A stretch of 9,194 bases of DNA from an uncultured Eubacteriales bacterium (GTDB lineage: Bacteria > Bacillota_A > Clostridia > Oscillospirales > CAG-272). How positions within the stretch are numbered: position 1 is the first letter of the stretch; each line of letters starts with the position of its first letter. The position numbers and the translations under genes were made by a program. The stretch spans positions 1 to 9,194 of the forward strand of contig USKS01000036.1 of NCBI GenBank assembly GCA_900555345.1. The letters are read 5' to 3'. Below are positions 1 through 6,797 of the stretch, piece by piece. The notes below the pieces were generated by a model, which was given only the letters and a program-made list of their open reading frames with translations, did no database searches and had not been told where the DNA came from.

Positions 1-1
1 G

Positions 2-319
2 CCCATAGGCCCCGCCGAGATATGCGGCGCCATAGCGTCGGTCATGTGCGGTAAACGGGAGTACAGGCTTGCCACATACAGCGGCGCCCGGGCGGAGTTC
101 CCCGCACGAGACGAAATACTTATCCGCCAGGGCGGATATACGTTGCGCGCAAAGCTTCTCGGCGGCGCCTCCCATACGCTCAGCGCCCCGCAATTCGGCA
201 AAATGTCGCGCATGATTCGTGAAGGGATAGCGGTCAGCGCTGAATACAGCTTTTGCTGTGAAGGCAGAACAATATGCGCTTTTTCGTCCGACCGCGCAAG
301 CTTTGAATATGAAATGTAA
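2..319 (+). CDS. C-terminal part of a tocopherol-cyclase-like family protein (5' end outside window)
   Basis: The reading frame is open from base 2 to the TAA at 317-319, giving about 105 residues of a C-terminus; the first ATG at 44 is an internal Met, because open frame continues upstream of it to the window edge. The visible part is beta-rich with no membrane segment. It holds KREYRLATYSGAR near its start, then IRQGGYTLRAKLL, a segment SAPQFGKMSRMIREG, and the ending SSDRASFEYEM. From memory this pattern (ATY-GA, IRQG, AP--G-M-R-I-E, DRA-FEYE) matches the C-terminus of Firmicute proteins annotated as tocopherol cyclase family, lipocalin-like beta proteins of unknown role in anaerobes that do not make tocopherol. 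It converges with the ABC operon and shares the terminator at 366-396. That it is a real gene end is fairly sure; the family is a recollection that needs a profile search. Confidence 0.6.
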   Translation, partial: PIGPAEICGAIASVMCGKREYRLATYSGARAEFPARDEILIRQGGYTLRAKLLGGASHTLSAPQFGKMSRMIREGIAVSAEYSFCCEGRTICAFSSDRASFEYEM

Positions 320-321
320 AA

Positions 322-361
322 GCGGCACAGCCGCGCTTCATGCGGCGCAGCCGCGCTTCAT
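322..361. repeat. Tandem pair of 20-bp GC-rich units
   Basis: Two head-to-tail 20-base units occupy 322-341 and 342-361. They differ at one base: GCGGCACAGCCGCGCTTCAT versus GCGGCGCAGCCGCGCTTCAT. The second unit contains a small perfect hairpin, GCGGC-GCA-GCCGC. The same second unit, with the terminator that follows, recurs at 4390-4447. The repeat lies just after the stop codon at 317-319 and is not coding. Confidence 0.85.
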
Positions 362-396
362 TAAGAAAGCTCCGAGCCAAAGGCTCGGAGCTTTTT
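339..396. repeat. 58-bp repeat-plus-terminator module, copy A
   Basis: Bases 339-396 align without gaps to 4390-4447. The first 24 bases are identical, a 3-base linker differs (366 minus 3), and the whole terminator hairpin is identical apart from the last bases of the T-run. On the minus strand both copies read gene end, then terminator, then hairpin repeat. This suggests a dispersed 3'-flanking element rather than independent terminators. Confidence 0.75.
366..396. terminator. Bidirectional intrinsic terminator between converging genes
   Basis: A 13-bp perfect stem pairs 366-378 with 382-394 around the loop AAA (core CTCCGAGCC / GGCTCGGAG). The plus strand continues with TTTTT at 392-396. 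The minus strand ends in TTTCTTAA, a weaker U-run. It sits 47 bases after the plus-strand stop (319) and 18 bases after the minus-strand stop (415), so it most likely ends both transcripts. Confidence 0.9.
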
Positions 397-414
397 CGCC
401 ACGGTGTCTGCGTA

Positions 415-1164
415 CTATATTCTTTTCACATCTTCTACGATAAGCCCGCGAAGTCCCTCCTCAGCGAAGACAAACAACAGCAGCAGCGGCAGGGCGGACA
501 CCGCCGTGGCCGCAAACATTTCCGGCGCTTTCATTGTGGAAATATACTGTTGCATCAGCATATATCCCTCTTTATTTATAAGATTCATGGGTCTCTCAAG
601 CATATTCCACGCGCCGGCAAACGTAAGAACGGCACAGCAAACGATCCCGTTTCCGGCATTGGGGATCGCCATATACACTATCTCGCCGAAAAGTGACGAG
701 CTCTCAAGCCTGTAAGCCTCCAGTACCTCCTCCGGTACGGCGCGAAACATCTGCGCAAGTATTATCACGCTGAGCGGTGCAAATGCCGACGGAATTATGA
801 CAGACCACAGGGTATCGTACGTCCCCATGCGCTGCGCGAGCATATACTCGGGCAGCATCGTCGCCTGATACGGCAGCAGCAGAAGAACTATATAAAGCGC
901 GTATATGATATTTTTGAATTTTGCCTTGCAGACTCTGAAAAAGTACGCCGACGGAACGGCTATGACAATGTTCAGAACGGTTACGGCGGCGGCGCTCAGA
1001 AACGTATTGAAATACGCCCTTGTAAATCCCGGCGACCACAAAAGAAGCTCCCGCCATCCGCCCAGACTTTTGCAAACTGCGTACACAAACGGAAACACCG
1101 TGCAAAGAAGCATGAAAGCGATCGCGGCGGCGCCCGCCGCATTTGAAAGGATCTTTTTACTCAC
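415..1164 (-). CDS. Carbohydrate-type ABC transporter permease (MalG family), second permease
   Basis: Inner-membrane subunit of an ABC importer, 249 residues from the chosen GTG at 1164-1162. An in-frame TTG at 1182 would add six residues. I prefer GTG because AAAGGAGG lies at 1179-1172, eight bases upstream, while TTG has no site. The start overlaps the previous gene's stop by eight bases (GTGAGTAA). About six hydrophobic segments are visible: AIAFMLLCTVFPFVYAV near residues 14-30, then around 56-76, 86-104, 120-140, 174-190 and 222-235. The coupling-helix (EAA) region is near 145-170 (VPEEVLEAYRLESSSLFGEI). It keeps E-A but has Glu-Ser where the family normally has Asp-Gly, so it is degenerate. 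The first extracytoplasmic loop is short, making the protein smaller than typical MalG (about 275-280). Last gene of the operon, followed by the terminator at 366-396. Substrate unknown. Confidence 0.88.
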   Translation of the reverse strand: MSKKILSNAAGAAAIAFMLLCTVFPFVYAVCKSLGGWRELLLWSPGFTRAYFNTFLSAAAVTVLNIVIAVPSAYFFRVCKAKFKNIIYALYIVLLLLPYQATMLPEYMLAQRMGTYDTLWSVIIPSAFAPLSVIILAQMFRAVPEEVLEAYRLESSSLFGEIVYMAIPNAGNGIVCCAVLTFAGAWNMLERPMNLINKEGYMLMQQYISTMKAPEMFAATAVSALPLLLLFVFAEEGLRGLIVEDVKRI

Positions 1165-1939
1165 AGCCGAGCCTCCTTTCAAGCCGCATTGCGCATATTG
1201 CCATTATCATTACAACAGCCGTAAAAACCGCCGCTCCCGCCGCAACGTAGTGATAATTGAGCTTCATGAAATGATTGTTGAGATAATTCTGTATCATATA
1301 TACGGACTGCCCGGGATACTCGCCGTACAAAAGATACGACTCTCTGTATATGCCCGTGCTTGACGAAAGCGTCAGAATAAAAGTAAACAAAAGGCTCGGC
1401 GACACTGCCGGAAGCAGTACGGATGTAAACAACCGCACCCCGCAGGCGCCGTCTATGGCGGCAGCTGCTCTGATATCATCAGACACACGGCACAGCGCAG
1501 ATGACAGAAGCATTATCACAATGCCCGAATTTTTTATCACGAACAGCGCGCAAAGAGAGAAAAACGGCGCGGCATTCGGAAAAAGAGTGCTCCAGACGCT
1601 GACGAGAAGCGACGAGGGCATAAGAAACGGAATTACGAAAAGGCTTCTCAACAGCGGAGCCTTTTTCGCTTTTTCGTATATCATGCACGATACCGCCACG
1701 GCGACTGCCATTGCAGCAAATACGGCGACAAGCGTAAACAGAAGGCTGTTTTTCAGCGCATTCTGAAAATATTCGTTTTTGAAAAGCGTTTTATAGTTTC
1801 CCCAAAAAGCGCTGCCGCCCGAGAACGGGTCTTTCTTCAGGGATGCGGCAATTATGTACACAAGAGGGTAAAAAAAGCAAAGTCCCAGTCCCGCAAGGGA
1901 CGGCACGAGAAGCGCCGCTGAGCGCACCGATCTTTTCAT
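1157..1939 (-). CDS. Carbohydrate-type ABC transporter permease (MalF/UgpA family), first permease
   Basis: Inner-membrane ABC importer subunit of 260 residues. The N-terminus is LVPSLAGLGLCFFYPLVYII (residues 11-30), a typical first membrane helix of this family with the FFYP turn. Further helices lie near 63-86, 98-118, 128-150, 182-192 and 230-250. The coupling-helix motif at 157-177 is canonical (AAAAIDGACG, then LLP), so this is the permease with the intact ATPase-docking loop. The segment YPGQSVYMIQNYLNNHF near 208-224 replaces the usual TGGGP-type loop and, from memory, is shared by a Clostridia subfamily of sugar-type permeases. The ATG start is four-base-overlapped (ATGA) with the stop of the preceding gene and has GGAGA six or so bases upstream, inside that gene. 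Length is slightly short for MalF/UgpA (about 290-300). Confidence 0.9.
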   Translation of the reverse strand: MKRSVRSAALLVPSLAGLGLCFFYPLVYIIAASLKKDPFSGGSAFWGNYKTLFKNEYFQNALKNSLLFTLVAVFAAMAVAVAVSCMIYEKAKKAPLLRSLFVIPFLMPSSLLVSVWSTLFPNAAPFFSLCALFVIKNSGIVIMLLSSALCRVSDDIRAAAAIDGACGVRLFTSVLLPAVSPSLLFTFILTLSSSTGIYRESYLLYGEYPGQSVYMIQNYLNNHFMKLNYHYVAAGAAVFTAVVMIMAICAMRLERRLGCE

Positions 1940-2373
1940 TTCTTCTCTCCGAGTTTTACGATCTGTCCTTCTTTTACGCCTGACGGCTCTCTTACAAACA
2001 GTCCGCTGTCAAGCCCGATGTCCGCCATCTCCGCGTCGGAGCGGCTGACAGAGACAGGCTCTTTTGCGACCCTGTAAAATTTTGCGAGTCCCGAGCCGAG
2101 GCTCTCAAGTCTGGAAACATACGTGCCGCCGTCCTCGTCGTATATAAGGCTCCCCGCCGGAACTGACGAAACGGAAAAGCGTCCGTCGTACTCATACTGC
2201 GACGGGGTCACGTAATCCGCGCTCGCCGCCGCCGCATATCTGATCTCGCCGCCGAAAAAGTACAGAAGCACCATAAACAGATTGAACGCCGTAAACAGCG
2301 CAAGGACGCACACGCGCCGCGTTTTCTTTTTCATGTCCCGCTTTCCGCCCCTTTCGGAAAAATTCTCTGTCAT
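1936..2373 (-). CDS. Small single-pass membrane protein, possible HlyD/adaptor-like C-terminal domain
   Basis: A 145-residue protein with a basic N-terminus (KKKTRR, residues 15-20), one hydrophobic anchor near residues 22-41 (CVLALFTAFNLFMVLLYFF) and an exported tail of about 100 residues. The tail is beta-prone and holds VPAGSLIYDEDGGTYVSRLE, a variable stretch with Val-Ser-rich strands, then SGLFVREPSGVKEGQIVKL. The order 'VP-ALI-DGGTYV ... SGL-EG--V' resembles the membrane-proximal end of HlyD/RND periplasmic adaptor proteins, but without coiled-coil or barrel-sandwich parts. Two starts are possible: ATG at 2373, overlapping the preceding gene's stop (ATGA) with only a weak GAAAG site, or ATG at 2334 (132 residues, GGAAAG six bases upstream). 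I keep 2373 for its coupling. Placement between the binding protein and the permeases points to a role in the transporter. The adaptor link is inference. Confidence 0.75.
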   Translation of the reverse strand: MTENFSERGGKRDMKKKTRRVCVLALFTAFNLFMVLLYFFGGEIRYAAAASADYVTPSQYEYDGRFSVSSVPAGSLIYDEDGGTYVSRLESLGSGLAKFYRVAKEPVSVSRSDAEMADIGLDSGLFVREPSGVKEGQIVKLGEKK

Positions 2374-4175
2374 TCTTTCAACATACTGTCAAGCGTGTTT
2401 ATAAGCTCATCCGCTGTCTCATCCGCGCCCGATTCTCCGTTTTTGATTTCCTCCGCGGCTTTGTTTATTGCTTTGCCGAGCGCATCACTTGCGTTTTCGT
2501 AGTAAAGATACGCTATCTTCTCCGGATCGATCTCATCGTACATGAAGCAGTTGATGCTGCCCTCAAACAAAAGCTCTCTGTCAAATCCGCTGTCGCCGCA
2601 GTACAGGCGGATCGCCTCGCACAGAAGCTTTTCCGCCGCATCTTTATTCACCGAGTCGGCGCACACCATCATATAACTCGAAACAAACTGATCGCCGTCT
2701 GTGCTCCATACGCCAATCATATCCGAGTATTCAACGTCTTTTTTATCGTATGCGTTTTTTATGGTTTTTCTGAGTTCCGAATAATCACCGTCAAGGCATT
2801 CACCCTCCGTCAGTCGGACATACTCCGCCGCGTATCTCAGCAGAAGATCCTGCGTGTATCTTCCCCGCCTCCAGCTGCCGCGAGGGTCATTTGGATCGTA
2901 CTCGTTGAAGTTTTCCTCCGAGATCGGGGCAGATATATATTCGTCGCTGCGAAAGCCTACCGGTATGCCGAAAAGCCTTCCGTTTTTCTCTGCGACCTTT
3001 TCAAACAGGTCGGAGAGGTCGTATTTTTCAATTTTCTGGGCAACGGCGCCGTATGTGTAAAGATCGTCAAAAGCGGTGGACGCTATGCAGAACGGGTCCG
3101 TATCCACAAGCATATCAAAGGCTTTGCCGCCCATAAGCGCCGTTTTCATCTGTTCTTCCGTGTCGTAAACTATTTCCCGCACGCGCGTGCCCGTATTCTT
3201 TTCAAAGCTGTAATACAGCAGGTCAACGGCATCCTCGGTACTCTCACCGAAGCCAACGCTTGCAACGGTGATACGATTTTCATCGCCGTCAAGGTTTTGA
3301 ATATTGTACACCCCTGCGTCGCTGTCATACCATGCCAACACGTTGCCCTCGCTGCAAATACAGAGAGGAAGGCAGTATTTATAATTGTTCTCCAGATCTT
3401 CAGATGTTACCGTACCCGTTCTCGTAATATTCGTAAGCTCGCGGTCCGCAAGGCTGTAGCTGCTGATACCTGCCGTGACCCTGCTGTTTACGGACATATA
3501 CAGCGTTTTTCTTTCTTTGTTGAAGTCGGCAAAATCAACGAATCTGCCTGTTATATAGTTTTCATCAAGGATCTCTTCTTTTTTCGTATCAAAGGTCAGC
3601 ACTGCCTCGCCGTCGGCAGTCAATACTACGTTGTCCTTTTCTGCGGCATCCACGGATATAACATAGTCGTATTCGTCAATGACTATTCTGCGGCAGTCTC
3701 CGCTTTTCTTGTCAACGACCGCCAGATCGCTGTTTTTTCCGTCCTCTGTATACTCGGAGAGCACCGCATAATTGTCGGTTACGGTCAAATCGTAAAAACC
3801 CGTATTTTCCTGATTGGGCTCAAGCGGATAGCTTCTTTTTTCGGCACCGTCAACGCCGAAGCACATAAGCATTTTGCCGCCGCTTTCGTATATCCATACT
3901 TCCCCATCGCCCGCAGCTATGAGCCGACAGTCGGTCAGACCGTCGAGAAGCACTTTTTCCTCGTCGTTTTCTATATCGTAGGAAAGAACTTTATCTGTGC
4001 AGGCGGTATAAAGAATGCCGTCGTAAATCGCCGCGCTCTCCGGCTCGTCGCATGAGGGTTTGTATGTATCAGAGGCAATATCCATATCCGTCTTTTCAAG
4101 TTTCGTACCGCCGCAGGAGCACAGAAGCGCCGCTGCCGCGCAAAGCGCCGAGATAATACACACCGCTTTTTTCAT
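2370..4175 (-). CDS. Lipoprotein: beta-propeller-like N-half joined to ABC solute-binding-protein-like C-half
   Basis: A 601-residue protein, exported and lipid-anchored. The signal peptide is MKKAVCIISALCAAAALLCSCGG, with a lipobox LCSC at 18-21 and Cys21 as the lipidated residue. Residues about 45-298 contain roughly six repeats of some 40 residues with alternating strands ending in turns such as YDGILYTACTDKVLSYDIEN and GDGEVWIYESGGKMLMCF, consistent with a propeller. From about 300 the sequence changes to solute-binding-protein style: ITVASVGFG, a Phe-Glu-Lys-x-Thr-Gly segment at 324-329, GGKAFDMLVDTDP at 349-361, GRLFGIPVGF at 399-408, and a helical tail (KDAAEKLLCEAI at 511-522). The binding-protein half is about 300 residues, shorter than usual (about 400). 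The start has GGGGAGGAG about 10 bases upstream (4195-4187). First gene of the operon, so it would deliver or sense the ligand. Domain boundaries are estimates by eye. Confidence 0.85.
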   Translation of the reverse strand: MKKAVCIISALCAAAALLCSCGGTKLEKTDMDIASDTYKPSCDEPESAAIYDGILYTACTDKVLSYDIENDEEKVLLDGLTDCRLIAAGDGEVWIYESGGKMLMCFGVDGAEKRSYPLEPNQENTGFYDLTVTDNYAVLSEYTEDGKNSDLAVVDKKSGDCRRIVIDEYDYVISVDAAEKDNVVLTADGEAVLTFDTKKEEILDENYITGRFVDFADFNKERKTLYMSVNSRVTAGISSYSLADRELTNITRTGTVTSEDLENNYKYCLPLCICSEGNVLAWYDSDAGVYNIQNLDGDENRITVASVGFGESTEDAVDLLYYSFEKNTGTRVREIVYDTEEQMKTALMGGKAFDMLVDTDPFCIASTAFDDLYTYGAVAQKIEKYDLSDLFEKVAEKNGRLFGIPVGFRSDEYISAPISEENFNEYDPNDPRGSWRRGRYTQDLLLRYAAEYVRLTEGECLDGDYSELRKTIKNAYDKKDVEYSDMIGVWSTDGDQFVSSYMMVCADSVNKDAAEKLLCEAIRLYCGDSGFDRELLFEGSINCFMYDEIDPEKIAYLYYENASDALGKAINKAAEEIKNGESGADETADELINTLDSMLKE

Positions 4176-4235
4176 TATCGGACAGACTCCTCCCCATATG
4201 GCATTAGGCTTTTTACTGTCTGAAGTTTATCATAA

Positions 4236-4263
4236 AGAATAACAATTTTCAAGTGTTTGTCAA
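4236..4263 (-). promoter_or_regulatory. Candidate sigma-A promoter of the ABC operon
   Basis: On the minus strand a perfect -35 TTGACA occupies 4263-4258. Sixteen bases further is TATTCT at 4241-4236, preceded by TG one base away (extended -10). It lies about 60 bases upstream of the lipoprotein start at 4175. A second, weaker option is TTGTTT at 4320-4315 with TATAAA at 4296-4291 (18-base spacing). No clear operator palindrome was seen. The rest of 4176-4380 is AT-rich and holds no gene. Confidence 0.4.
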
Positions 4264-4389
4264 TGATCAGGAAGCGAATTTTCATGATTCTTTATAATAA
4301 TTCACGGTTTATTAAAACAATTTTGGATCAATTGCACATAATCAAAGCAAATCCGGCCTCTCCGTGCGCTGTAGGCACGCTTCATTTTT

Positions 4390-4447
4390 CATGCGGCGCA
4401 GCCGCGCTTCATTGGAAAAGCTCCGAGCCAAAGGCTCGGAGCTTTTC
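4390..4447. repeat. 58-bp repeat-plus-terminator module, copy B
   Basis: This is the second copy of the module at 339-396: 24 identical bases (4390-4413), a linker differing at three positions, then the same hairpin. A related unit precedes it (4364-4385, ending CACGCTTCATTTTTC), so this copy also looks like a repeat pair, although its outer unit differs from that of copy A. Confidence 0.75.
4416..4446 (-). terminator. Intrinsic terminator downstream of feoAB
   Basis: A 14-bp perfect stem pairs 4416-4429 with 4433-4446 around the loop AAA, with the same core as the terminator at 366-396. On the minus strand it starts 15 bases after the FeoB stop codon and ends in TTTT. It also shields the ABC operon promoter from feoB read-through. 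Confidence 0.88.
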
Positions 4448-4460
4448 TGATTTATCATCC

Positions 4461-6797
4461 TTATACAGCCGACACTATCAGGTAAGTTATCCACGCAGCC
4501 ACCCACGCTATCAGGCACTGCCAAACTACGACTCCGGCTGCCCATTTCGTGCCGAGTTCCCTTTTTACGGACGCGATCGCCGCAACACACGGAGTGTAAA
4601 GCAGGCTGAAGACCATTGTGGCGGCAGCCGTTGCAGCGGACAGCGCCGTGCTTATATTTCCGCCGAACAGCACTCCCAGAGTTGAAGCCACGCTTTCCTT
4701 TGCCATAAATCCGGTGATGAGCGCCGTACATATGCGCCAGTCTCCCATGCCGAGCGGTTTGAATATCGGTGCCATCCAGCCCGCGATGATCGCCAGTATA
4801 CTGTCAGAAGAATCGCTGACCAGGTTAAGATGCAGATCAAAGCTTTGCAGGAACCACACCACGATCGTTGCCAGGAAAATAACGGTGAACGCTCTCTGCA
4901 AAAAGTCCTTTGCTTTTTCCCACAAAAGCTGCAGCACGTTTTTCGCCCCCGGCAAACGGTAGTTGGGAAGCTCCATTACAAACGGAACAGGCTCACCCCT
5001 GAACAGTGTACCTCTGTACAAAAGCGCCGCAAGTATCCCGACTGCAATGCCGAGCAGGTAAAGACCCGCCATGATAAGTCCGCCTTTCCCCGGGAAGAAA
5101 ACGCTGACAAAGAAAGAATATATGGGCAGCTTTGCCGAGCAGCTCATAAACGGGGTCAGCAGGATAGTCATTTTTCGGTCGCGCTCACTGGTCAGTGTGC
5201 GCGTTGCCATTACCGCAGGCACGGTACATCCGAAGCCTATCAGCATGGGAACGATGCTTCGCCCCGAAAGTCCTATCTTGCGAAGCAGCTTGTCCATTAC
5301 AAACGCCACGCGCGCTATATATCCGCTGTCCTCCAACAGAGACAGGAAGAAAAACAGCGTCACTATGATAGGAAGAAAGCTCAGCACGCTTCCGACGCCG
5401 GTAAAAATACCGTCCGTTATGAGGCTGTGTATCGCGCCGTTGACATGCGCCGCAGTCAATGCCGCGTCGACAACGGACTGCAGCTTGTCTATCCCGAACT
5501 GAAGCAGCTCCTGCAGCCACGCCCCAATCACGTTGAACGTCAGATAGAACACAAGCAGCATTATCCCGATAAAGCACGGTATTGCCGTATATTTACCCGT
5601 AAGTATCCTGTCTATCTTCTCGCTGCGTATCCGCTCTCTGCTCTCCTTCGGCTTTGTGACCGTCTGCTCGCACAGGCGCTCTATAAAGTCGAATCGCATA
5701 TCCGCTATCGCGGCGCTTCTGTCCACACCGCGTTCGGTCTCCATCTGCTGCACGATATGCTCCAGCATCTCTTTTTCGTTCTCATCCAGCTTCAGCTGCT
5801 TTGTGATGAGCGGATCGCCCTCAATAGCCTTGGTCGCCGCAAAACGCACGGGGATATCCGCCGCCTTTGCGTGATCCTCTATCAGATGGATCACCGCATG
5901 TATGCAGCGATGCACCGAGCCGCCGTGATCCGATTTGTCGCAAAAATCCTGTTTCAGTGGATGCTCACGGTATTTTGCTATATGTATCGCGTGCTGTATT
6001 AGCTCACCGACGCCCTCGTTTTTCGCCGCGGAGATCGGAACGACGGGAACGCCGAGCAGCGCCTCCATGCCGTTCACGTCGATAGCACCGTGATTTCCCG
6101 TTACCTCATCCATCATGTTCAACGCGACTATCATGGGAATATCCATTTCCAGCAATTGCATGGTAAGGTACAGATTTCGCTCTATATTCGTGGCATCGAC
6201 GATGTTTATTATCGCCTTCGGCTTTTCGTCGAGAACGAAATTACGCGAAACTATCTCCTCACTGCTGTACGGCGACATTGAATAAATCCCGGGAAGGTCC
6301 GTGACCTCTGTGTCGGGATACCCTTTGATAGATCCGGATTTTCTGTCCACTGTCACGCCCGGGAAATTGCCCACGTGCTGATTCGAACCTGTCAGCTGAT
6401 TGAACAAGGTCGTTTTACCGCAGTTCTGGTTTCCCACAAGTGCGAATGTCAGTTTTTCACCGTCGGGCAGCGGGTCTTCGTCTTCCTTGGAATGATATTT
6501 TCCTTCCTCTCCGAGTCCCGGATGTTCGGAATCTTTCACGCTGCTTATCCGTTTGTGTGTCTGACTTCTCTCGCGGATCTCTTCGATCTCGATCTGATCT
6601 GCCTCCGCAAGACGGAGAGTCAGCTCATAACCGTGTATCTGCAGCTCCATGGGGTCCCCCATGGGAGCAAGCTTTACCAAGGTCACTTCCGCTCCCGGGA
6701 TTATACCCATATCAAGAAAATGCTGGCGGAGCGCGCCTTCGCCGCCGACGCTCTTTATGACGGCGTTCTTTCCGATTCCCAATTCTTTCAGTGTCAT
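4461..6797 (-). CDS. feoB: Ferrous iron transporter with FeoA domain fused to FeoB
   Basis: Inner-membrane Fe(II) uptake protein of 778 residues. Residues 1-75 form a FeoA (SH3-like) domain with the family signature VGGEGALRQHFLDMGIIPG, normally a separate protein. A charged linker (76-113) leads to the FeoB G domain: G1 GNQNCGKT at 122-129, G2 Thr148 in FPGVTVD, G3 DLPG at 167-170, G4 NMMD at 227-230, G5 SAA at 256-258. The membrane domain runs from about 403 to the end, with the two Gate motifs (IGFGCTVPAVM at 520-530, SCSAKLP at 552-558) and a second gate with Cys near 734-740 (YTPCVAA). Gln124 replaces the Pro usual in GNPNCGKT. The start fits FeoA alignments, though AGGAG is 15 bases upstream, an unusually long spacer. 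Length is that expected for a FeoA-FeoB fusion (FeoB alone is about 650-700). Monocistronic as seen, ended by 4416-4446. Confidence 0.97.
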   Translation of the reverse strand: MTLKELGIGKNAVIKSVGGEGALRQHFLDMGIIPGAEVTLVKLAPMGDPMELQIHGYELTLRLAEADQIEIEEIRERSQTHKRISSVKDSEHPGLGEEGKYHSKEDEDPLPDGEKLTFALVGNQNCGKTTLFNQLTGSNQHVGNFPGVTVDRKSGSIKGYPDTEVTDLPGIYSMSPYSSEEIVSRNFVLDEKPKAIINIVDATNIERNLYLTMQLLEMDIPMIVALNMMDEVTGNHGAIDVNGMEALLGVPVVPISAAKNEGVGELIQHAIHIAKYREHPLKQDFCDKSDHGGSVHRCIHAVIHLIEDHAKAADIPVRFAATKAIEGDPLITKQLKLDENEKEMLEHIVQQMETERGVDRSAAIADMRFDFIERLCEQTVTKPKESRERIRSEKIDRILTGKYTAIPCFIGIMLLVFYLTFNVIGAWLQELLQFGIDKLQSVVDAALTAAHVNGAIHSLITDGIFTGVGSVLSFLPIIVTLFFFLSLLEDSGYIARVAFVMDKLLRKIGLSGRSIVPMLIGFGCTVPAVMATRTLTSERDRKMTILLTPFMSCSAKLPIYSFFVSVFFPGKGGLIMAGLYLLGIAVGILAALLYRGTLFRGEPVPFVMELPNYRLPGAKNVLQLLWEKAKDFLQRAFTVIFLATIVVWFLQSFDLHLNLVSDSSDSILAIIAGWMAPIFKPLGMGDWRICTALITGFMAKESVASTLGVLFGGNISTALSAATAAATMVFSLLYTPCVAAIASVKRELGTKWAAGVVVWQCLIAWVAAWITYLIVSAV

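Noticed and set aside
322..361. Possible start of a CRISPR array
   Set aside because: Only two directly abutting 20-base units with no spacers and no cas genes.
3297..4055. Plus-strand open frame of 252 codons
   Set aside because: Antisense to the lipoprotein gene. Its hydrophobic look reflects the complement of acidic codons; there is no ribosome site or recognisable domain.
4830..6002. Long plus-strand open frame of 390 codons
   Set aside because: It lies wholly antisense to the feoB G-domain and membrane region, has a composition rich in Arg, His and Gln, and shows no domain. FeoB motifs prove the minus strand is coding.
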